Shown here: positions 47,890-58,210 of the stretch, one piece after another | Layout: each line of letters begins with the position of its first letter | How positions within the stretch are numbered: position 1 is the first letter of the stretch | Origin: Fomes fomentarius | Lineage: Eukaryota; Basidiomycota; Agaricomycetes; Polyporales; Polyporaceae | Length of the DNA stretch: 64,000 nt | Assembly: GCA_022606135.1 (NCBI GenBank) | Contig: JABYQN010000003.1 | Span: forward strand, 3,286,001 to 3,350,000 | Direction of reading: 5' to 3' | The notes under the pieces: model-generated | The model's input: the letters and a program-made list of their open reading frames with translations, nothing else | Databases searched by the model: none | What the model was told of the DNA's origin: nothing | Translations under genes and position numbers: made by a program

Positions 47890-49274
47890 ATGGAACAGCT
47901 ACGGGCGAACATCCACGTCTATCAGATTGACGAAGAAAAGACACCCTTCTACGAGAACATGGACAAGTACTACAGTGTCAAGTCCGGATGTCTCCACTTC
48001 TACTGGGTTGAGTACGACGTGTCCGCTCGGTTGGAGGAGTGCTCGCGATTCATTACCAGGTACAAAGCGGAGGAACTAGTCGAGCGTCAGCGCAATCGTG
48101 ACCCAGAAGCGATCATCGAGATCGCGGTACGGTACGAAACCACACGTGCAGAACAGGGACTCACGAATTGACCTTCATGTTTTATCAGCTTGATGAGTGG
48201 ATGCGAGCTCAAAGGCCGAAGCTTGGAAGCGGCACTGAACATACTAGATGCATATACCGAGCCTACCTGCTCTCCAGAGCGATACGTCGGGAACATCGCC
48301 TCAAACGCGCTCAGAGCCCAAGCACACTCCCTCGCCGCAAGAGCCAATTACTAGAAATGTATCGCGGTACCTGAGGAGCGTGGTTTGATACATTTGGAAG
48401 AACGTCTTATTCAACGCCCCGAGACAGTCCGACTGGGCTGTGCACAACCGCCCCTGTTCAGCCTCGAGCCCGCTGCCCACCATGCGAACGAGAGCATCAA
48501 GCTCGGACTCGTATCTCACGCCTCGCTCGTCGTCGGCTTCAAGATGCGAGAGCTCGCGGCGACGCTTGGGGTCGACGTCACTCAACTGCGCGGTGCGAGA
48601 CGGTTCCGCGCTCTGTGGATCGTGGTCGAACAGAGGGTGGAAGAGCTGTATGCGGCGGAACGGGCGAGCCAGAAGAAATTTGGGAGAAGGCCGGAGGCTT
48701 ATCTGTGTGCGCTGGAAGGGTGTGGTGTACGTGCGGAGCAGAGGGCTGGCCTGAAGTCTTGCAACGGGAATTGCCCTCCTGATCTCAAGCCGCGTTACTG
48801 CAGTAAGGACGTTCAGGTCGAGGTGAGTATTCTCATTACCCCACGACCAACGTACGTCGGCTTGGAGTACTCAAACGATACATGCGACTAGGACTGGTCC
48901 AGACACAAGCCGATCTGCAAACATGGCTGTATGTGCCAGTCTCCTCGGATCGCGCATAGAAGGCGCTCGAACTCTTTGCTCTAGGCGATTCCGAAGACCC
49001 AGGCGATATTTATCAGCAGCAGTCTACTGCGACTTCTTCTATTAGGGGAGCAACTCCACACCGACCGCAGCCTGAGAACGAATTGTCGACGCGAAACGAG
49101 CTTCGTTGGAACCGGGGTCCCGCTCGCACTCTCGACATACCTGTGGCCCAGGCGAGCTGCGGTGTATTCCGGATGACATCGAACACTATGGAATTTGAGC
49201 TGATGAAGTCCGTTAGTGAAGAGTCGCAAAACATCACCAGGGAGCGAGGCGGTGCGCGTCCGAATCCATCTTAG
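47890..49274 (+). pseudogene. MYND-like array member 2, inactivated
   Basis: Exon 1 encodes MEQLRANIHVYQIDEEKTPF and ends EIAVR at the shared intron. Exon 2 follows the family sequence (EPTCSPERYVGNIASNALRA) but reaches an in-frame TAG at 48352-48354, where paralogues have Glu (HYEKF). The frame afterwards is intact and conserved (QRPETVRLGCAQPPL, HHANESIKLGLVSHA). The finger has lost one ligand: YCSKDVQ replaces YCSKECQ. The tail needs a small indel to resume at KALELFALGDSEDPG. Nonsense, a lost cysteine and an indel together argue for a true pseudogene. Confidence 0.75.
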
Positions 49275-50216
49275 GTGACTCATCGACGATTGGTAAGATC
49301 TAGACGTTTCTCGCTACGGAATTTACGGACAGCCCCACTCATTTTTCTCATGAAGATGATACTCTCTACTCCGTTATAGCTTCTGGTTCAATCTATCACG
49401 CGTAGAACGTGTCGTGTCACAATGAATCATAGGTAACGGCGGAATACATCTTGGTTGTATGTGCACCAAGCATCCTCTTGCACCTGTGGCATCCACAGAT
49501 TCAATGTAGCGCATGAACCTGGACAAACGAAGAGGCGGACCACGGTGGCGTGATGGATTCTACGCGTACCGTCACACCAAACGCGTCGTGTCACACCCTA
49601 TTCCATCCATGACCACCATCGTTCCAGACTTCGGTTGCTTTATTTCCCCAATTTTCTCTAGCTCACCACTATGGCTCTAGCTTTTCGATCCGATGATCAC
49701 GATGTCATACACAACTGGCGGACGTGGTGAAGATATTTAGCCCAGAACTCGGAGGAATCGTTCATCGAATGCGGGGCGGCGGGATATACATGGTAAATCA
49801 GACTACATCTTTCGTTGTTTCCCAGCGCTGATTTGATCTCACAGAGTACAGAGTGGAACTACAGAAACCGGTACAGTATCGTGGCAGGCAAGTTCATACC
49901 AACTGTGCAGCTCGCTGCTCACTATTGCTTTCGGCACCGAAACTCTCCTTCTTGGCCGCTATCACCTCCTTGCTTCTTTAGGTCACCCTTCTCCTCGACA
50001 AGGCAGGCGACATGGTCCTTGTCTACGAACTACATACCCATGCATCGCTAGCGCGCATAACATCAGAAGACCTGGGTGCCGGCGCTTGGATCCTGAGATT
50101 GATCTCTATCTCATCGACGGCTGAGATGAATCGTGTCCTTGCAAGGGATCCACACAACCTTCATCATATCGTTACCCTACCCGTCCAATTCGTGCTCAGC
50201 ATCTTTTCCACGAATC
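49275..50216. other. Intergenic, no supported gene
   Basis: This lies between array members 2 and 3. No frame with family motifs was seen. The region nearest 50217 must hold the promoter of member 3. Confidence 0.5.
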
Positions 50217-51397
50217 ATGCCACCTGGACCCACAGACAACGTTACACTACCGCCTGACATGCCCTTCTACCAACATATGGACAAGTATCTATCCGTCAAG
50301 TCGGCTTGCCTCTCCGATTATCGCACTGAGCACGACATTGCGAAGGAGCTGAAGGAGTGCTCGACCTATCTCACTCAGGTTCTGACGAAGCATATTCTCG
50401 ATCGGGCCGACAAGCATGACCCCGAGGCCATCATCGAACTCGCAGTCAGGTATGTACAGAATTGCTCTTCATTGCATATGCTACAAGTGAGATTTGTGCT
50501 GACGTACATATCATGCTAAATACTGTAGGTTCCTGAGCGGATGTGCGATGCGTAAACACAGCTCTGAGGGCGCGCTCTGCACTCTCGACGCATTCACAGA
50601 CCCAGACCGTGAGCCCGAGCGCTCCGTCATCCACACCGCGTCTCCCACTCTCATGGCTCGGGCGCAGTCCTGCGCAGCATACGCGGAGTATACGAAGTAC
50701 ATAGCTACCGCAGAAGACCGCGTCGACATCGAGGGAGACGAAGTCCTCTTCTGTCGCCCGGAGACCAGACGCCTCGGCATCGGACTCCCACCTCTCACTT
50801 ACCTCGAATTGGCCGCACGCCACGCGAACGAGAGCGTGAAGCTTGGGCTCATCTCTCATGCCGCTCTCATCGTTGGCCTTACCCTGCGAGAGGTCGGGGA
50901 GTCAATCGGCGTCGATGTGTCCCAGATGCCTGAACGCGCGAAGAGGTTCCGTCCATTGTGGCGCGTGGTTACTCAGCGCGTGGAAGAAATATACGCGGAA
51001 GAACGGGAATTGCTGAAGAAAGTAGAGCGAAAATCCGACGACTTTGTGTGCGCTGTGGAAGGGTGCGGTGTCCGTGTCCAGCAGAAAGGAGCATTGAGAT
51101 ATTGCGCAGGCAGATGTCCCGTAGACCTCAAGCCCGGCTACTGCAGTCGAGAGTGCCAGAAAAAGGTATGTGCGATCATCGTGCCTCAGAGAGGCTATGT
51201 GTTCATCGATACTGTTATCGCAGGATTGGGCGAGGCATAGGTTTGTATGCAAGCCGGGTTTGATGGAGAAAATCCCGAAGGTCACCGATAAGGAAGCAGC
51301 ACTTGCGCTCTTTGAGCATGGAGACCCAGAGCTAGAGGAAGACCCTCCGCTTTCCGTGGCTTCTGGAATTGAGGAGGTAGCAGATAGCGCGACTTGA
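50217..51397 (+). CDS. MYND-like zinc-finger protein, array member 3
   Basis: Three exons join in phase: 50217-50449, 50529-51165, 51224-51397. The product is 347 residues. The N-terminal module starts MPPGPTDNVTLPPDMPF and includes MDKYLSVKSACLSDYRTEHD; the intron cuts the Arg codon of ELAVR. The middle module has FLSGCAMRK, RPETRRLGIGLPPL and ARHANESVKLGLISHAAL. The finger is CAVEGC...CAGRC...YCSREC...HRFVC followed by KPG and an acidic tail. The ATG at 50217 was preferred over an in-frame upstream ATG at 50133 because it gives the length of its paralogues. Confidence 0.8.
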
Positions 51398-51799
51398 GAC
51401 CCTCACCTGCGGAATGATGCTTGAACGACGGACGCCTTGTCTTGGGCCCATGGATGTACATAAGTATCAGATCCTACCAACTTGAACCATCGCGATTGTT
51501 TTGCATGGCATCACCCTGGCAGCTCAGGTAGCTTCAATGGATGGATCCTGTTTGTAGTCCTCTCCTCACTTATATCTGAACGTGTCTTCTTCCGAGCCCT
51601 TGACTACTCGTAACTTACAGTCAGTAGGTGTGACCTACTAGTCACCGATGGGTCTCGGCGTCCGGTCCAATCTTATGCCAATGACCATGGGCGCTCTTGG
51701 ATCACCTGCTGAGCGCTGAGCGCTAAGCTGGTGAATCTCTTCCGTTCAGCTGTCTCGATTTACCTTTGCTTCCGTGCAAACCTAAACAACACAGCAGTC

Positions 51800-53093
51800 A
51801 TGAGCCAAATCCGTACTCGCGTCGATTTGCACAAGATCAATCAAGACATTACCTTTTATGAGAACATGGCGGAGTATCAGAGCATCAAGGCATCTTGTCT
51901 ATCGAGCTATCATGTCGACCACGACTTTCAGAAAGAGCTGCAAGAGGCCTCCGACTACCTCACGAAATGGCAAGCCCCCAACCTCATGGAGCGCGCGAAC
52001 TACGGAGATGCAGCCGCGATATTGGAATTGGCAGTCCGGTGAGTGTCGTTGTTCAGCGCACGTCGCCTCCGGCGCGGGGGCGTGGCAGTCGGGCCTGCAA
52101 CTTGAAAGTTGAATCACTAAATCCATTCCTTGCAGTTACCTCAGCGGGTGCGGTACGCGCAAGAAGAGCGTCGAAGGTACTCTCTACGTCACCGACGCCT
52201 TCACCGATCCCTCCTGCGACCCAAGCCGCTACGTAGGCAACACCGCTTCCCGTTCTCTCATGGCCCAAGCGCACTCTCTCGCAGCTCGCTCTCACTATGA
52301 GAAGTTTCTAGCCTCTCCAGCCGAACGAACAGATATACAGGCCGACGAACGTCGTTTCTCTCGCCCGGAGACCTTACGCTTGGGCATCGGCCAGCCGCCC
52401 TTATCCAGCCTAGCACTCGCGGCACACCATGCAAACGAGAGCGTGAAGCACGGTTTGGTCTCGCCTGCTGTTCTCCTCATAGGCTTCAAGCTGCGCGACC
52501 TCGGCGAGGTGCTGGGTGTGGACGTCGACAGGATGAACCGTGCGAAGAGGTTCAGGCCGCTGTGGCGCGCGATTTCGCAGCGTGTGGACGAGATACACGC
52601 GGAGGAGCGCAAGAGACAGCGAAAGGCGGATGCAAGGCCGAACCAGTACGCTTGTGCCGCAGAAGGCTGTGGGATCCGTGGCGAGCAGCGGGCTGCGCTC
52701 AGAGCGTGTGCAGGCAGGTGCCCTGCCGACCTCAAGCCGAGCTACTGCAGCAAGGAATGTCAGACCAAGGTAACCTCTCCTAACCTGTCCTCCTGGTTGG
52801 TTCAATGGAATCATGTTGAAGTTCTTCAGGATTGGGCCAGGCACAAGCCGATCTGCAAACCGGGCTCGTCTGGAAAGGCTCCTAAGGTGACGGCTGACAA
52901 GACCAAGATGCTCGAGCTGTTTGAGCTCGGGCAACCCGATGATGGTGACGATGACGATGGCGGAGAAGGTGAAAGCGCGGCACATCCCACGACGGAGGAT
53001 AGGGAAGTCCCTCATGGTCCCCCGCGTGTCATCGACATCCCAGCACCGAACATGCCTGGACACCTCAGAATGTTCGCGTGCCTCCGGAAGTAG
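51800..53093 (+). CDS. MYND-like zinc-finger protein, array member 4
   Basis: Three exons join in phase: 51800-52038, 52136-52769, 52830-53093. The product is 378 residues. It starts MSQIRTRVDLHKINQDITF and reads MAEYQSIKASCLSSYHVDHD. The shared intron splits the Arg of ELAVR. YLSGCGTRK, RPETLRLGIGQPPL and AHHANESVKHGLVSPAVL follow. The finger is CAAEGC...CAGRC...YCSKEC...HKPIC, split before DWARH by the last intron, as in member 3. An Asp-rich linker and a short tail end the protein. Its last 82 nt overlap the end of the opposite-strand paralogue. Confidence 0.8.
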
Positions 53094-53835
53094 TACCCTA
53101 CTGCCAACACCGCGGGCGAGACCATCTTGACCCTAGCAGCATCTGCGGCATGAGCGACTGCGTACAGGTGCAATTGCCATGCGCGCTGCGGGGGACCATT
53201 GTATCCTGTACGCGGCATATTGGGGAGCCTGAACCTCTGGTAGTACGCGTCGTCGGGTTGGAGTGAAAGGTTGTGGTATGCCCATGAAGCGAGGGCGAAC
53301 GCTCGTCCAGCCGTGTCTTTCGAGGGAGAAAGGGTTATGCTGCCCCGAAAGCGCTGTTTCGTCCATCTTCCTGGAGTGGTGATATCGCTCAAAACACCGA
53401 GCGCGGCGAAGTAGTCTGGTTGGCCATTGGTTTCCCAGCCACACATGTACCTGCAAAGTGTGGCGGCGTACGTTGTAGTTCAAGTTCGCGGTGAGTACCG
53501 AGAAGCGAGAATCGACAGAGTACTGACCGAATGGCCAGATCTAGCTGAGGATTGAAATCCAGAAGCCGATATTCCCGCATGGGCTTGCTTTCGATGAGGC
53601 CACGGAGATCATTCAGCGTCGGGTACTGTTCGATGCACCGCTTGCAACCTTCGAGGAACGACACGATTCCTTCGTCCTCTTTTTCAGGTTCTAGTGCAGC
53701 ACAGCAGTACTTAACGAGATTGAGATGCTGCTGGATGAGGTCCACACGAGGGTGCCCGGGGACGAAGGGTTGGGCGGTAGGACGTAAAGGGGTGGCATAG
53801 TAGTATATGTTCGACGCAGACTGGTGGGGCAACAT
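53012..53835 (-). CDS. Finger-less paralogue of the MYND-like array (member 5)
   Basis: From the ATG at 53835 (MLPHQSASNIYYY), exon 1 ends LDLAIR with the intron in the Arg codon, as in members 1-4. Exon 2 continues YMCGWETNGQPDY and reaches HAADAARVKMVSPAVLAVGY, which aligns with HANESVKHGLVSPAVLLIGF of member 4. It ends at 53012, before where the zinc finger would start, so this is the N-terminal and middle modules only. An upstream in-frame ATG at 54009 is possible but would add unmatched residues. Whether the finger was lost or never present cannot be decided here. Confidence 0.6.
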
Positions 53836-54181
53836 TGGTGGAGGAAGGACTGGTAAGCTGTGTCTTCCAGGACTGAACGTAGTATATATCTCGGGGATGT
53901 TGACCGGCCAAAGCTTGTCGCGGTAGAGCCGACCACACAAGGCCTTTTGAACAAAGCACAATGGTCGGCGTACAGCCCGGCCGGCGCCTCCAGCTACAGG
54001 AGCATCCACTGTGCCAAAGCTTTATGCATTATGCCTGAGCTGCTTCATTAGGGTCATATACCTAGTCCCAGGACGATGTCAGTTGTGGTGGTGACAGTGA
54101 AGACCGGCGCAACTTGCCGCAAACGACCCACAACACTGCCACCACGTGGAGCCACGACCTCCGAGTGTCACTGTGCATCTC

Positions 54182-55332
54182 ATGGATCGCTTACTCACTG
54201 AGATCCTCTGCAACATATTCGACATGCACAGACAATGGTCACACCGGCTGTGCCCTTTCCCTGGTATCCAAGCACATCCATTCCATCTCAGGTGTGCCCC
54301 GCAATGATCGATCGCCATCTATGCCAGCCCCCACCAGCTCTCATCCTTCGCAGCATATCTCGATACTCTCTCACCTGAACACTACTGCGTCGTGCGATAT
54401 ATGTACATCGCAGACAGACCGCGTGTCTTGATGGAACACACCCCTGGGCAGGATGAATTGGAGCAATGCGGACTCCTACTACCTTGCCGACGAATACACC
54501 ACCATGTCTCCCCTACACTTCGTATTCTCTCTATCCTCTTCTTGATCTACATGACGTGCCAACGCTGGCGGCGTCGCTGCCCATGCTGCACGAGCTCACG
54601 TTGTACGGCTCATTGTTGATGGATCAGTTGCCAGACTGTCCCAAGCTCCGTCGCCTTCATGTCGTTCGGTACTTTATCTCTTCGGCAGTCCTTTCCCCGT
54701 ATCGCGCGGTCTCTGACGCACCTCCGCATCTCGCGCTTGATAGCGGACTCTAGCAAATCCATACACGGCGACGGCAGAGGCGGAAGGGGGCTTTCCGAGG
54801 ACCCTCAAGCGCATCATCGTTCGGATGTTGCAGCAGGAGCTCCACGACGCTAACATGCGTGTGGGTATTCCTCCCATCATATCGAGAGGCAACACGATAT
54901 ACAAACTTATCCGTTTCATAGCTGGTTACGTCACCTGTGGCTTTTCGGCTGAAGGGTGATATTACGATGCGAGATCCACAGCGGAGGGTAGTCATGCTGA
55001 AGCCCTATTTGTGGAGACCTACTGGCAGTTACATCGGGCTTGAGAAGGCTAAATTAGAGTACTGTATGAGCCTGAAGAAGGCTTGGGAGGAGTGCGTCTC
55101 CGACCTTGAAGGCATCTGGGAGATCAACCCATCGGATGATACATCAGTACACTGGCAAAGACTGCAGGATATATATGTATACGTAGGGTACGTCTTCTTG
55201 ATTGTAGCGACTTCTCTTCATATAATCTCGCAACTTGATGCTCGTAGTCGACTTCTTGCTTCTTTAGTGATAGGAGAATTAGGAGGTGTGAAACTGCACG
55301 TTGTTTGGCGTGGGAGGATGCGGGGAGTGTGA
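54182..55332 (+). pseudogene. F-box-like gene, decayed neighbour copy
   Basis: Pieces match the intact gene at 55435 but in changing frames: LLTEILCNIF, CTDNGHTGCALSLVSKHIHS, YIADRPRVLMEHTPGQ, LHELTLYGSLLMDQL, CPKLRRLHVVRYF and LKGDITMRDPQRRVVMLKP. Several frameshifts and a missing block separate them. The gene order and orientation suggest a tandem duplicate. Confidence 0.75.
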
Positions 55333-55434
55333 GAGAGCTCCTAGAGGCGGTCGACGTTGTTATTCAACAGTGTCTTCCACCTCCCCTCCCAACAGCGCTC
55401 ACTGCTATTCAAATTCGTGGTATCACTGTCAGCA

Positions 55435-56564
55435 ATGAACCAGTGTCCTGCTGAACTCCTCTCCTACATCTTCGCAGACGCATGCACGGATGACGGCCAA
55501 ACCGGGCGCGCGCTCGCCCTCGTCTCACGACGGATTCGCTCTATCTCCCGCCCATACGCCCTCCAGTCCGTCGCGCTCTACGGCTCTCACCAGATCGCCG
55601 CCTTCGCAGCGCACTTGGCCCAACTGAGCGCGGATGAGCGCCGCGTGCGCAACCTATACCTGACGGACCGCAGGCGCGTCTGGATGGAATACCGCCCTGG
55701 CCAAGCGAGAACAGAGTGGCTGAGAGAACGCATCACGGAGGAATTCCACGTTATCGACCCTTCGCGCGAATACTCGGCCAACCCCATCCTTCGCATTCTT
55801 GAGTACGTCGCGCCCACTGTCCGCATCTGCACCTTCCTCTTCTTCGACCGTTACAGCGAGCAGGCGCTTCGCATGCCCTTCGTCGCGCTCGAGGAACTTT
55901 CCCTCTATGGCTCGCTACTCGACCTCAACGGATATCCACAAGTACCGCTATGCCCTCGGCTCCGCCGTCTCCACTTTGTCCAGGACTTATCGGCCGTGAA
56001 GTCGATCACACGCGCCATCGCCCATACCGCCCCCAACCTCACCCACCTTCGCCTCTCACGCTTGGTGCCGAGCGCTGCCAGTGCTGGGGACGTCGTGCGC
56101 GGGTTAGAGCAGATGATCCAGCAGAAGGACGGCACGCCTTCCCAATGCGGGTTCCCGCCTACCCTCCAGCGCGTCATCATCCAGATAGCGTCGCAGCAGG
56201 AGATGCGCGACGTGAGCGGCACGCTGAATGTACGTTGACATCGCTCCTTGCCATCTCCTTCGTACCTCAATATGTGGCATCTACTCACACTTCTGACCTT
56301 TAGCTGCTCACATCACCTGTGATCCGTCAGCTCAAGGACATAATGGCGCGAGATACACGGAAGAGGATCATCGTCACGAAGCCGCCTCCGGGGGACGCCG
56401 CGGATTGCTTCGCCATGCAGGACATGGACGTCGAGTTCTACATGGGCATCAAGGCGCACTGGGAGCAGCGTATCGTTGGCCGGGAAGGCGCTTGGGAAGT
56501 TCATGCGTCTGAAGTCCTCTCATTATGCGAGCAAGGTGAAGTGCAAGACGAAAGTTGTGAATAA
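55435..56564 (+). CDS. F-box-like protein with LRR-type repeats
   Basis: Two exons (55435-56229 and 56304-56564) join in phase to give 351 residues. The N-terminus QCPAELLSYIFADACTDDG with LALVSRRIRSISRPY fits an F-box-like fold (LPxELLxxIF). A leucine-rich middle part follows (LEELSLYGSLLDLN, CPRLRRLHFVQDLS, LTHLRLSRLV). The C-terminal exon has IMARDTRKRIIVTKPPPG and FYMGIKAHWEQRIVGREG. Agaricomycetes carry very many such genes. Substrate selection for an SCF ubiquitin ligase is the family role, but the target is unknown. Confidence 0.7.
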
Positions 56565-57267
56565 ATTCGATTTCACCGAGTAACGTTTCGTCGAGACAGT
56601 TGACGCTGTGACATGTATTGCAGATAAATACAGTAGACCTTGGTTAACATGGCTTCCGTACCACGCCAAAGTCGAGCAGAACGCTCTCAAAAGATCCTCT
56701 TTTATCGCAATGAGGCGAGCGGCGAGGTAGCGGGCAGACAGTCATTCTTCCGAACACGGGTGTCTGGTCCGAGTGGCAAGAGGTGAGAAACCCGTCGACA
56801 TCCCATTTCCAAGCTCACATCGAAAGGGCCAGATATTCTACATCCAAACGAGGCCACTGCCTAGCAACGCTGCGTGATATCGAGTGATTGACTCTATCCG
56901 AACGGGTTCACGATATTTCATATCTTCCTCGGGACTCTGATTGCTAGACATTGCGAATACCAACACCACGACTAGAGTTGATAGCTCTGCAAGGTCGAGG
57001 GCGCTCAAGCGGACGAATGTGAAGCCTCGGGTTGTCTGACCCGTTTGTGAAATCCCCGTCACGAGGCTGTCACTGGAACAGGACATGCTCCTCGTCTGTC
57101 AATCAAATGCGGGACGACATGAACATCGGGAAAAAAGTAACCCATTCATACTACACGCACAATGTGCCAGCGACGGTGGCAGTAGAATAGTCACGATGCA
57201 TGGTAATATGGACTACATAGGTATCGAGACTCGATCGATAGGTGGTAATGTACCTCCGGAATCGCTC
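56565..57267. other. Intergenic, no supported gene
   Basis: This lies between the convergent F-box-like gene and finger-less paralogue 6. Nothing recognisable was seen. Confidence 0.5.
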
Positions 57268-58210
57268 CTAATCATTCCCCGGCAGCCACCCTACATGGCG
57301 TAACATCTGCTTCAAGCACTCTGCTGTCGCTGCATTGATCGTGACCGTATCCGGCGGTGGTACAATTACTCCCGATCGAGGGGGCGGCATGTGCAATCGT
57401 AACATGACATCTCGCAAGAGCTTGTTGGACCTTAGGGCGATCAGACCGTGGAATTGCCTGAACTCCTGATTCGAGAGTTCGATCTTGAGGTAGAATGCGA
57501 CTGTTATGAGGGCATATGCAACCAGTCCAGCAACGGGGAAGATGAGCCCGTTCGTGTACGAGTCACGCGCATATCCCGCGGCGGTGACGAGATCGCGCAG
57601 TGCTTGCCGGGTGAACCGACTCGCACTATGGCCGGCGGGGGGGTTGAACTCCCATTGCGCGCGGTGTGCCATGGGGGACATGTACCGCAGGAAGTAGGTG
57701 TACGCGAGGACGGCGTGGACTCGTGCACGGACTGGTGGAGACAGCCTGTCGTATTCTGCGCGGCCAGAGGCGGGTAGCAACGTCTCAAACGTAGCTGCTC
57801 TGAATAGGTGGAGCACGCCGCGCGAGAAATGACGCGTGTCACACAGAACTCCACCAAAGTCGGAGGGGACCATCACGCCTGCAATGCAACTGGTACGGAG
57901 CGAACACGATCAGCATTGGACCTCGGGTCAGGAAGTATGAACGTGGCGTCGGGCGCGAATAGTAGTATACTCACCGAATCGCCGCTTGTATGCGCAGCTG
58001 CCACTGCTCGTCGGCGTCCTTTTCGCGACCGATCATGAAGTAGATGCATTGGCCTGTGAGGACCTCGAGGCGGAATTGAAGATCATCGATGAACTCGAAT
58101 GAGACGGGGAGAGGCGGCTGGGAGAGGAGGTCGTACTGGCAGGTGAGTTGTACGAGAGTTACCGCTTTGACACCTTCCGGTGCCTCTACACTGAACAGCG
58201 CGGGGTCCAT
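57268..58210 (-). CDS. Finger-less paralogue of the MYND-like array (member 6)
   Basis: The start at 58210 reads MDPALFSVEAPEGVKAVTLV. Exon 1 ends WQLRIQAAIR with an intron in the Arg codon, the position shared by all members. The second exon continues CIAGVMVPSDFGGV and contains AAGYARDSYTNGLIFPVAGL, which aligns with AAHHANESVKHGLVSPAVLL of member 4. It ends at VGWLPGND without a zinc finger. Sequence divergence is greater than within members 2-4. An in-frame upstream ATG at 58369 exists but adds unmatched residues. Confidence 0.6.
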
